Positions 1 through 4,291 are shown, counted from the stretch's first letter. The stretch: 5,947 bases of DNA from an uncultured Caryophanales bacterium (GCA_947065955.1 CAMSXY010000075.1:1-5947); one strand, 5' to 3'. Made by a program: numbers and translations. Notes: generated from the letters alone by a model not told the origin.

Positions 1-43
1 ACAAGGATGAACACTCTTTCCCTACACGACGCTCTTCCGATCT
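1..43 (+). other. Illumina read-1 adapter plus 10-nt tail (synthetic)
   Basis: Positions 11-43 match the standard Illumina TruSeq read-1 adapter (core CTCTTTCCCTACACGACG, ending GCTCTTCCGATCT), recognised from memory. Positions 1-10 (ACAAGGATGA) are an additional tail that also appears, reverse-complemented, at the other end. This is library sequence, not part of the organism; the biological insert begins at about 44. Confidence 0.97.
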
Positions 44-95
44 ATAATTTTCTTGTATCATTAAAAAGTGTACACATATCAATTTTATAATTCAT
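44..95 (-). CDS. 5' end of an early-operon gene, truncated by the adapter
   Basis: An ATG at 95-93 on the minus strand opens a frame encoding MNYKIDMCTLFNDTRKL before it runs into adapter at 43. It has a Shine-Dalgarno AGGAG at 107-103, 7 nt before the ATG, and this site overlaps the stop codon (108-106) of the upstream Xre-like gene, so the two are probably one translationally coupled operon. Only 17 residues are visible and no family can be named. Its position, second gene of the leftward transcript diverging from the repressor, is where temperate phages keep early regulatory or replication genes. The truncation is caused by library construction and is not biological. Confidence 0.55.
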
Positions 96-105
96 TTTCT
101 CTCTC

Positions 106-363
106 CTATTCATTTTGTAAATTTTGATTTTTGTTTTTTGATGGCATCATGCCATATATTTGTTCAAAAAAAATTAATGGATTATATCTATATATATTTA
201 ACAATTCAATAAATAGTCCTACATCCATCGCTTGAGGATTATTTTCATATTTTCTATATGTCTCTCTATGAATACCAAGTTTATTTGCAATTTCTTCTAA
301 AGAAAGCATATTTTCCCCTCTTAAGCCCTTTAATTTTTTTGAAATTAATTCGTTTAAATTCAA
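106..363 (-). CDS. Cro/Xre-like small DNA-binding protein
   Basis: An 85-residue Xre-family helix-turn-helix protein, probably the Cro-like partner of the divergent repressor. The HTH spans roughly residues 18-60: LSLEEIANKLGI forms the first helices and HRETYRKYEN the recognition helix, the usual 'xxxYxxYE' pattern of Xre proteins. The start is TTG (363-361), chosen because a strong AGGAGG lies at 376-371 with 7 nt spacing and a consensus promoter lies just upstream; an internal ATG at residue 19 would cut into the first helix of the domain. In a lambdoid-type switch this gene would head the lytic (leftward) transcript and antagonise the repressor at 493-891. It is probably controlled by the inverted half-sites at 397-437. 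The role is inferred from family and layout; no partner domain is visible. Confidence 0.8.
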   Translation of the reverse strand: MNLNELISKKLKGLRGENMLSLEEIANKLGIHRETYRKYENNPQAMDVGLFIELLNIYRYNPLIFFEQIYGMMPSKNKNQNLQNE

Positions 364-387
364 TATTCTACCTCCTATCTACTTTTA

Positions 388-416
388 ATTATACTATGAC
401 ATTTTGCCATTGTCAA
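388..416 (-). promoter_or_regulatory. Consensus sigma-A promoter of the leftward Cro-like operon
   Basis: On the minus strand a perfect TTGACA (416-411) is followed after exactly 17 nt by a perfect TATAAT (393-388). Transcription would start near 381 and give a leader of about 18 nt before the TTG start at 363. Such an ideal promoter implies that it is held shut by a repressor; the TGACA/TGTCA half-sites lie in its spacer and over its -35 box. Confidence 0.85.
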
Positions 417-437
417 TATTTTTTTGGCAATTTGTCA
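397..437. promoter_or_regulatory. Operator region for the phage-type repressor
   Basis: TGACATTTTGCCA (397-409) and TGGCAATTTGTCA (425-437) form an inverted repeat matching at 11 of 13 positions. A third half-site, TGTCA at 411-415, forms a tighter palindrome with TGACA at 397-401. These half-sites sit in the spacer and -35 box of the leftward promoter and just upstream of the rightward promoter's -35 box, so a bound repressor could block the first and modulate the second. The likely ligands are the two Xre proteins that flank it. Confidence 0.65.
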
Positions 438-445
438 TTTTCTAG

Positions 446-474
446 TTGCAAATAGCCTTTTTTTATTATATAAT
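446..474 (+). promoter_or_regulatory. Sigma-A promoter of the repressor operon
   Basis: TTGCAA (446-451) is followed after 17 nt by a perfect TATAAT (469-474). The predicted start near 481 leaves a leader of only about 12 nt, so the AGGAGG at 483-488 is almost at the 5' end of the message. This drives the repressor and, by spacing, the 164-aa gene behind it. Confidence 0.75.
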
Positions 475-492
475 TGGAAAGAAGGAGGAATT

Positions 493-891
493 ATGGAATC
501 AATTTTCAATTATACAAATACCAATGTTAAATTTTTAAGAGAACAAAAAGGAATATCCCAAGGTACATTATCTGATAATCTAAATATAGATCAATCAACA
601 TTAGCAAAATGGGAAAATAATACTAGACAAATAACTTTAGAATGGTCTATTAAAATTGCTGAATACTTTGATGTTCCAATCGGAGATTTTATTGCAAAAG
701 ACTTAAGATTATTGAAATCCATTCCAAAAAACAAATATGATGACAAAATCAAAGAACTAGAAACAAAAAGTGGTATCAAGATTTCATATTCCACGGAGAA
801 ACCTTTAACGCAAGAGGACTACCTAGATATTAATCAACTCGTTTTAGAGGCTATGAAAGAACAAAAGAAAGAGAATAAAGAAAAGGAATAA
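493..891 (+). CDS. Xre-family repressor-like regulator
   Basis: A 132-residue protein with an N-terminal Xre (Cro/C1-type) helix-turn-helix at about residues 10-66: NVKFLREQKGISQGTLSDNL is followed by recognition helix DQSTLAKWENN and the closing IAEYFDVPIGDF, all standard for the family. The remaining half (about 70-132) is helical and ends in a Lys/Glu-rich tail; it lacks the S24/LexA-type peptidase domain of classical CI repressors, so self-cleavage is not expected. Start: ATG at 493 behind AGGAGG (483-488); a longer in-frame start at 424 would lie upstream of the promoter and is rejected. It diverges from a Cro-like gene and shares its operators, so it is probably the lysogeny repressor of the element. 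How it is inactivated is not apparent. Confidence 0.85.
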   Translation: MESIFNYTNTNVKFLREQKGISQGTLSDNLNIDQSTLAKWENNTRQITLEWSIKIAEYFDVPIGDFIAKDLRLLKSIPKNKYDDKIKELETKSGIKISYSTEKPLTQEDYLDINQLVLEAMKEQKKENKEKE

Positions 892-893
892 AA

Positions 894-1388
894 ATGTTTA
901 AAAGAAAATTATATTACAATGATTTGCTGAAACTAATCATAAAAATAGGTTATGATAGATATTTAACATTAAATAATGCATTAAAAGAAGAATACTCTTA
1001 CGATGAAATTTATTTTTATTTGCTTTGGCAAAATATTAATTGTTTTATCTTTCAACGAATGTTAAAATTTAAGAATATTTTGCCTCAACAAACTGACGTT
1101 TTTAAGGACGTTTATCCACTAATATTTGAAAACATTATAACCAATTTTGAAGATGACATGTCTATGGTTTTTATTAATATCACACTTGACTTGTTAGATA
1201 TTTGGAAAGATGATGATGACACAAATTCTCATAGAGAACTCAACAGAACTTCAAATTATTTAGTAAATGAAATGTTAGAATGTAAAGATAATGAGAATAC
1301 TGATTTAAAATTGTTCCTTTCGCAATATGTTACTGATTGTCACTTTGAAAATAAGGAGATAATTAATAAATTTAAAATAATTAATTAA
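894..1388 (+). CDS. Unknown 164-aa protein co-expressed with the repressor
   Basis: I do not recognise this family. The gene begins 2 nt after the repressor's stop with a ribosome site (AAAAGGA, 881-887) inside the repressor's last codons, so the two are almost certainly translated from one message. The product looks all-helical and acidic, with aromatic-rich stretches (residues about 6-55), an Asp run DDDD near residue 106, and no signal peptide or membrane segment. In many Firmicute prophages this slot holds an ImmA-type HExxH metallopeptidase that destroys the repressor; no HExxH is present here, so this is not that protein by sequence. A role tied to the repressor (partner, modulator) or a cargo function is possible from position only. 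Confidence 0.7.
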   Translation: MFKRKLYYNDLLKLIIKIGYDRYLTLNNALKEEYSYDEIYFYLLWQNINCFIFQRMLKFKNILPQQTDVFKDVYPLIFENIITNFEDDMSMVFINITLDLLDIWKDDDDTNSHRELNRTSNYLVNEMLECKDNENTDLKLFLSQYVTDCHFENKEIINKFKIIN

Positions 1389-1389
1389 G

Positions 1390-1417
1390 TTAAAACTTGC
1401 TAGTACAGAAGTTTTAA
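1390..1417 (+). terminator. Weak hairpin after the repressor operon
   Basis: TTAAAACTT (1390-1398) and AAGTTTTAA (1409-1417) form a 9-bp AT-rich stem around a 10-nt loop, directly after the 164-aa gene. It is followed by TATAGATATTTTG rather than a clean U-tract, so it would be at best a leaky terminator before the zinc-ribbon gene. Confidence 0.35.
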
Positions 1418-1452
1418 TATAGATATTTTGTATTAGTGAGGAGGTGTGATGT

Positions 1453-1704
1453 ATGACTTGCCCAAAATGTAACAGCGAAAATGTGAATATTCAAGTTATA
1501 AACGAACAAAAACTTGTAACTAAACATCATGGAATACTATGGTGGATATGTATAGGTTGGTGGTGGATATTTGTTAAATGGATATTTTTAACTGTACCAG
1601 CATTAATCTTTGCTATATTTGTTGGAAAAAGAAAAAAAATTAAAAATGTTACAAAGAAAAAAGCTGTATGTCAAAATTGTGGAAACGTTTTTAATTTGAA
1701 TTAA
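1453..1704 (+). CDS. Small zinc-ribbon membrane protein
   Basis: An 83-residue protein with a split zinc ribbon: CPKC at residues 3-6 and CQNC at 73-76 supply four cysteines for one zinc ion. Between them lies a very hydrophobic, Trp-rich stretch (about 28-58, HGILWWICIGWWWIFVKW then LTVPALIFAIFVG), long enough for one or two membrane segments, followed by a basic KRKKIK patch. The two half-ribbons would therefore meet on the same face if the segment is a hairpin. Start: ATG at 1453 behind a strong GAGGAGGTG (1438-1446). Proteins of this plan are common small genes in Firmicute prophages and mobile elements, without known function. It lies between the repressor operon and the abiF unit, and could be a separate cargo gene. 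Confidence 0.75.
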   Translation: MTCPKCNSENVNIQVINEQKLVTKHHGILWWICIGWWWIFVKWIFLTVPALIFAIFVGKRKKIKNVTKKKAVCQNCGNVFNLN

Positions 1705-1810
1705 ATCTTGAACAAATTAATCTAAATATTAGGTTCGATTTTAGAACCATGTCATTTTAAATAAGGTTATGCTGTGGAATGTACAAAAAAAGTAAATAGC
1801 ACATTGGGTG
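1705..1810. other. Non-coding spacer upstream of the abiF RNA promoter
   Basis: I see no convincing gene here. The only structure is a 5-bp hairpin, GGTTC (1732-1736) with GAACC (1744-1748) around a 7-nt loop, and it lacks a U-tract. It may be a weak end for the zinc-ribbon transcript. Confidence 0.4.
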
Positions 1811-1840
1811 TTGACAAATATCATGTTTATATTGTAAAAT
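1811..1840 (+). promoter_or_regulatory. Promoter of the abiF-associated small RNA
   Basis: A perfect TTGACA (1811-1816) is followed after 18 nt by TAAAAT (1835-1840, 5 of 6 to consensus). Transcription would begin near 1847, only a few nucleotides before the RNA hairpin. No other promoter is visible between here and abiF, so this one probably serves both the small RNA and, by readthrough, the toxin gene. Confidence 0.7.
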
Positions 1841-1846
1841 GTAAGT

Positions 1847-1888
1847 GTGATTGATCTCTGGTTACCCGTGCGGGCCAGAGACTTTTTT
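1847..1888 (+). ncRNA. AbiF-associated structured RNA (putative RNA antitoxin)
   Basis: A predicted transcript of about 42 nt. It folds into a 7-bp stem (1855-1861 with 1875-1881, TCTCTGG/CCAGAGA), a 5' three-base bulge UUA (1862-1864), and an apical CCC/GGG stem with loop GUGC (1865-1874). It ends in six U's (1883-1888), so the hairpin doubles as its terminator. The apical block TTACCCGTGCGGG is strikingly GC-rich for this sequence. The same block, in a stem of different sequence but the same pairing, recurs on the opposite strand at the other end of abiF. A conserved structured RNA next to abiF genes has been reported and AbiF described as a toxin neutralised by an RNA (from memory); I infer that this is such an RNA. 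I cannot confirm that it matches the published consensus. Confidence 0.75.
1855..1888 (+). terminator. Intrinsic terminator between the small-RNA promoter and abiF
   Basis: The small RNA's hairpin followed by TTTTTT (1883-1888) is a good intrinsic terminator. It lies 8 nt upstream of the abiF Shine-Dalgarno (GAGGTGA, 1896-1902). Transcripts from the promoter at 1811-1840 must pass it to express abiF, which would keep toxin message low relative to the RNA. Confidence 0.7.
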
Positions 1889-1905
1889 GTTATTTGAGGT
1901 GATTT

Positions 1906-2862
1906 ATGAAAGAATTTAAAACTTATTCCGAGCAATTAGAATTATTAAAAAGTAGAGGTATCATCGTTGAAGATGTCGATTTTGCCCTAAAAAAATTGAA
2001 AGAAGAAAATTACTTTAACATTATAAATGGATACAAAGATCTCTTTTTAGATAAAAATTCGGTAGAAGAACGATACATAGAAAATGTAAAATTCGAAGAA
2101 ATCTATGCTCTATATGATTTTGATAGAGTTTTAAGAAACATATTGTTTAAGCCAATATTAAAAGTTGAAAGTATATTAAGATCACTAATTGCCTATAATT
2201 TTTCTGAAAAATATGGTCAAGATAATTATTTAAAATTTTCCAATTTCGAATTTTATGATAGTAACTTTTATAATAAAGAAATGGTTGATAACAGAGCGAT
2301 GATGATTCAAAAACTTTTAGCGAATTTGCAATCTGATATTGCCTCATCTATTTCAAAAAAGGCTTATATTAATCATTACGTTGTCAATTATGGTTTTGTT
2401 CCTCTTTGGGTACTAGTTAATGCTATCACAATAGGAAGATTAAGCCAATTTTATACATTAATGAAACAATCTGAAAGGGTTAAAATTGCTCAATATTGGA
2501 ATGTTCAAGAAAAAGATTTAAAACAATATATCAAACTTTTAGCATTTTATAGAAATTTGTGTGCTCATGATGAACGTATTTTCAATTCCTCATTAGATGA
2601 TTTTTTTATTAACGATACAATATATCATGAAAAAATAGATGTTGAGAAAAAAGATGGAAGATACATAAAAGGGAAAAACGATTTATTCGCATTGATTATA
2701 GTATTAAAAATATTATTACCCAACGACGATTTTGTAAATCTTACTAACAAGCTCTATGGTAGAATGAAAAGTTTAAGTTTAAAAATTAATAGTATAGACC
2801 CAAACATTATTTTTGAAAGTATGGGTTTTCCCATACATTGGAATAAAATAAAAGAGTCCTAA
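1906..2862 (+). CDS. abiF: AbiF/AbiD-family abortive-infection HEPN protein
   Basis: A 318-residue member of the Abi_2 (AbiD/AbiF) family, of full usual length. Family hallmarks are the N-terminal region with LLKSRGI (14-20) and NGYKDLF (41-47), YDFDRVLR at 70-77, the following KVESILRSLIAYNFSEKYG helix, and the HEPN motif RNLCAHDERIF, with R216 and H221 giving the R-x4-H signature of HEPN ribonucleases. The protein is cytoplasmic. HEPN proteins of this kind cleave RNA and cause growth arrest or death on phage infection. AbiF has been described as a toxin held in check by an adjacent RNA and as a likely ancestor of Cas13 (from memory). The start is ATG at 1906 with GAGGTGA at 1896-1902. The gene sits directly behind a small-RNA unit and in front of an opposite-strand copy of the same RNA. 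Its place between repressor and integrase suggests phage-borne defence cargo. AbiD versus AbiF naming is less certain than the family. Confidence 0.9.
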   Translation: MKEFKTYSEQLELLKSRGIIVEDVDFALKKLKEENYFNIINGYKDLFLDKNSVEERYIENVKFEEIYALYDFDRVLRNILFKPILKVESILRSLIAYNFSEKYGQDNYLKFSNFEFYDSNFYNKEMVDNRAMMIQKLLANLQSDIASSISKKAYINHYVVNYGFVPLWVLVNAITIGRLSQFYTLMKQSERVKIAQYWNVQEKDLKQYIKLLAFYRNLCAHDERIFNSSLDDFFINDTIYHEKIDVEKKDGRYIKGKNDLFALIIVLKILLPNDDFVNLTNKLYGRMKSLSLKINSIDPNIIFESMGFPIHWNKIKES

Positions 2863-2886
2863 GCCCGCACGGGTAACTTAGGATCA
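2856..2886 (-). ncRNA. Second, opposite-strand copy of the AbiF RNA motif
   Basis: Read on the minus strand, this 31-nt block repeats the upstream RNA (1852-1882): TGAT, a 7-bp stem (2883-2877 with 2863-2857), bulge UUA, CCC-GUGC-GGG apical stem-loop, then AC. The 13-nt apical block TTACCCGTGCGGG is identical. The stem is CCTAAG/CTTAGG instead of CTCTGG/CCAGAG: four of six pairs are changed on both sides and all remain Watson-Crick. It is followed on the minus strand by TCTTTTATTTTAT, a broken U-tract, so it can also end in a terminator. It overlaps the abiF stop codon in antisense. A CATAAT lies 9 nt upstream, but I see no good -35, so independent transcription is unproven. In the abiF message the same bases form a complementary hairpin with loop-side sequence CCCGCACGGGTAA. 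Confidence 0.65.
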
Positions 2887-2966
2887 TTAAATATTATGCT
2901 TCATTACTAGAAAATAATACATCCATTCACAAAAAAACGTTCTATTTTTAATCAAAAACCGATTTC

Positions 2967-3000
2967 ATACATGAATTTGCCTATCTTATACATGAATGTG
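2967..3000 (+). repeat. Two 13-bp direct repeats, 21-bp period
   Basis: ATACATGAATTTG (2967-2979) and ATACATGAATGTG (2988-3000) differ at one position and start 21 bp apart, two helical turns. The first lies within a TTCAT-AC-ATGAA palindrome (2965-2976). The spacing suggests a protein bound twice on one DNA face, for example an excisionase, integrase arm or regulator; which one is not known. Confidence 0.45.
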
Positions 3001-3023
3001 AGACAAAATTTAAAAAATTTGGT

Positions 3024-3052
3024 ATTCTGTTTTTGAGGTGAAAAAACAGAAT
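3024..3052 (+). promoter_or_regulatory. 11-bp hairpin carrying a ribosome binding site in its loop
   Basis: ATTCTGTTTTT (3024-3034) and AAAAACAGAAT (3042-3052) pair perfectly around the 7-nt loop GAGGTGA (3035-3041). The loop is a Shine-Dalgarno sequence and the 3' arm contains the first two bases of the ATG at 3051. If transcribed, the hairpin would partly bury the start codon of the 47-aa frame, giving translational control. No U-tract follows, so it is not a normal terminator. Confidence 0.5.
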
Positions 3053-3194
3053 GAAATATGAAGTAAAATATATTGAACTAAATAGTAACTTAAACTATTT
3101 ATGCTTAATAATTGAAAACAAAACATTTATATTTATTAACAAAAAAAAGACTACATCCGGTGCAACGGACATAGTCAAAATGTACAGAAATTAA
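3051..3194 (+). CDS. Candidate 47-aa small protein of unknown function
   Basis: ATG at 3051 to TAA at 3192-3194 encodes 47 residues beginning MKYEVKYIELNSNLNYLCLI and ending DIVKMYRN. A Shine-Dalgarno GAGGTGA lies at 3035-3041, 9 nt before the start and within a hairpin loop. The peptide has a moderately hydrophobic centre (about residues 14-30) followed by a Lys cluster, and is not an obvious excisionase or transmembrane toxin. Its 3' third is coded by the same bases that form an intrinsic terminator on the other strand. This either means that the frame is fortuitous or that the gene is faced by an antisense RNA, as in type I toxin-antitoxin pairs. I could not identify a family, and the coding call is uncertain. 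Confidence 0.35.
   Translation: MKYEVKYIELNSNLNYLCLIIENKTFIFINKKKTTSGATDIVKMYRN
3141..3176 (-). terminator. Intrinsic terminator on the minus strand
   Basis: On the minus strand GACTA (3176-3172), a TG/TG internal mismatch, then TCCG (3169-3166) pair with CGGA (3159-3156) and TAGTC (3153-3149) around a 6-nt loop. Eight T's follow (3148-3141). The uninterrupted T-run makes the minus direction clear. Confidence 0.75.
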
Positions 3195-3222
3195 TCCCTC
3201 CTCAGAGATCTTTTTTCTGTAC
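3141..3222 (-). ncRNA. Predicted minus-strand small RNA upstream of the integrase
   Basis: A minus-strand unit with all the parts of a small RNA. The promoter is at 3255-3227. The 5' hairpin has a 10-bp arm pair (TGTACAGAAA, 3223-3214, with TTTCTGTACA, 3190-3181) around a 23-nt loop containing GAGGAGGG. A terminator ends it at 3176-3141, for a length of about 80 nt. It runs antisense to the 3' part of the 47-aa frame (3051-3194), and its 5' part is antisense to the integrase leader, so it could control either one. The predicted start at 3220-3222 may trim one to three bases from the first stem. I do not recognise a known RNA family. Confidence 0.5.
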
Positions 3223-3226
3223 ACTC

Positions 3227-3255
3227 ATTGTAACAAAAATAACATTTTTTTGCAA
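3227..3255 (-). promoter_or_regulatory. Promoter of the minus-strand small RNA
   Basis: On the minus strand TTGCAA (3255-3250) is followed after exactly 17 nt by TACAAT (3232-3227, 5 of 6 to consensus). The -35 uses the same palindromic TTGCAA that lies just in front of the integrase ribosome binding site. The start would fall near 3221. Confidence 0.55.
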
Positions 3256-3272
3256 CAAAAGGAGTGATTTTA

Positions 3273-4274
3273 ATGAAATTCCCAAACGGGTATGGCAGCA
3301 TTACCAAACTTTCTGGTCGAAGAAGAAAACCATATCAAGTTCGAATTACACTTGGCTGGAAAGATGATGGTACTCAAATTCGTGCTACAATAGGCACTGC
3401 TTCGACGAAACCAGAAGCATTACAAATATTATCATCTTATAACAAAGACCCTTATGACGTTGATATGAGAGATATTACATTTAAAAATTTATATGATAAT
3501 TGGATTAAAATAAAAGAACAAGAATATAACAATAATAAAATTTCTATAAAGTCTATAAATAGATATAAAAATGCTTATAAATATTACAAGAATATAGAAA
3601 AGAAAAAATTTATAGATATCAAATATAATGATTTGCAATTTATTATAGATAATTGTCCACATGGATATTCAACAAAAAGCGATATTAAAGTATTATATTC
3701 CCTTCTATTTGAATATGCTAGTAAATTAGAATGTCCTTTAACCCAAAATCCATCAAAATTTTTAGAATTGGGAGAACAAATAAAATCTACAAAGCATAAA
3801 AACTTTACAGATGAAGAAATAAAAATTCTTTGGAACAATCTTGATATTGAATTTGTTGGGGCAATCCTTATAGGAATTTATACAGGTGCTAGACCTTCAG
3901 AATTATTAAAAATAAAAGAAATACACTTTGAAAATCGTTATATGATTGGGGGAATTAAAACTAAAGCAGGAATAGATCGAATAATTCCTATTAATGAAAA
4001 AATAGCTAGTTTAGTACAAGAATATTTAATTGAGGGGAAATTAAAAATTTCTTATCAAGCTTATAAAAAAAGATTTAATAAAATTATGGAAACATTAGAA
4101 ATGGATCATACACCACATGACGTTCGACACACTTTTGCCACAAAAATGCACGAATTAAAAGCAGATCCACTCCATGTAAAACTTATTATGGGCCATGCCG
4201 ATGAAGACATCACAACAGGTACGTATACACATGTCTCAATATCAGAACTTATAAAAACGGTTAATCTTATGTAA
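3273..4274 (+). CDS. int: Tyrosine-family site-specific integrase
   Basis: A 333-residue tyrosine recombinase that cuts and rejoins attP and attB through a covalent 3'-phosphotyrosine. The N-terminal arm-binding domain (residues 1 to about 60) starts MKFPNGYGSITKL and has the RRKPYQVRITLGW motif typical of Firmicute phage and ICE integrases. A SAM-like core-binding domain follows (about 67-165, from FKNLYDNWIKIKE). The catalytic domain is complete: R207 (TGARPSEL), Lys at 229 (GGIKTKAG), H282 and R285 (HDVRH), H308 (MGHAD) and nucleophile Y318 (GTYTH). Start: ATG at 3273 behind AAAGGAG (3258-3264); an upstream GTG at 3264 overlaps that site and is rejected. It points toward the 3' end of tRNA-Arg 160 bp away, the usual geometry for integration into that tRNA. 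No excisionase gene is recognisable nearby. Whether the element is a phage or another integrative element is not settled by this gene. Confidence 0.95.
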   Translation: MKFPNGYGSITKLSGRRRKPYQVRITLGWKDDGTQIRATIGTASTKPEALQILSSYNKDPYDVDMRDITFKNLYDNWIKIKEQEYNNNKISIKSINRYKNAYKYYKNIEKKKFIDIKYNDLQFIIDNCPHGYSTKSDIKVLYSLLFEYASKLECPLTQNPSKFLELGEQIKSTKHKNFTDEEIKILWNNLDIEFVGAILIGIYTGARPSELLKIKEIHFENRYMIGGIKTKAGIDRIIPINEKIASLVQEYLIEGKLKISYQAYKKRFNKIMETLEMDHTPHDVRHTFATKMHELKADPLHVKLIMGHADEDITTGTYTHVSISELIKTVNLM

Positions 4275-4282
4275 CTGTTTTT
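4253..4282 (+). terminator. Terminator of the integrase gene
   Basis: AAAAACGGTTA (4253-4263) pairs with TAACTGTTTTT (4272-4282) over 11 bp with one G-U, around an 8-nt loop. The stem includes the integrase stop codon, its 3' arm ends in five T's, and a further T-run follows at 4291-4296. Confidence 0.55.
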
Positions 4283-4291
4283 ATTTATAGT

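Noticed and set aside
1..43. Terminal inverted repeats of a linear phage or plasmid
   Set aside because: The sequence is the Illumina read-1 adapter.
424..492. N-terminal extension of the repressor from an upstream ATG
   Set aside because: It starts upstream of the TTGCAA-N17-TATAAT promoter and has no ribosome site, whereas ATG 493 has AGGAGG and begins at the HTH domain.
1732..1748. GGTTCGATTTTAGAACC as a tRNA T-arm remnant or att core
   Set aside because: The stem is only 5 bp with a 7-nt loop that does not match the tRNA-Arg T-arm, and no acceptor sequence is nearby.
1741..1935. Minus-strand 64-aa reading frame across the abiF RNA and abiF start
   Set aside because: It lies antisense to the RNA hairpin and its terminator, has no ribosome binding site that I can see, and resembles no family. 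It is a by-product of AT-rich sequence.
1862..2876. Invertible segment or transposon ends formed by the 13-bp inverted repeats around abiF
   Set aside because: The repeats are short, embedded in RNA-type hairpins with compensated stems, and no invertase, transposase or target duplication is present. An RNA explanation covers all the observations.
1856..2882. CRISPR-like repeats (given the proposed AbiF-Cas13 link)
   Set aside because: There are only two copies, in opposite orientation, about 1 kb apart and without spacers, so there is no array.
3068..3142. Minus-strand 25-aa hydrophobic peptide starting MSVAPDVVFFLL as a type I toxin
   Set aside because: Its start is inside the terminator hairpin, the GAGGAGGG site is more than 20 nt away, and the reading frame crosses the T8 terminator.
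3203..3210. 8-mer GATCTCTG (minus strand) shared with the abiF RNA stem at 1853-1860
   Set aside because: It is too short, and it occupies a loop here but a stem there. It is probably chance.
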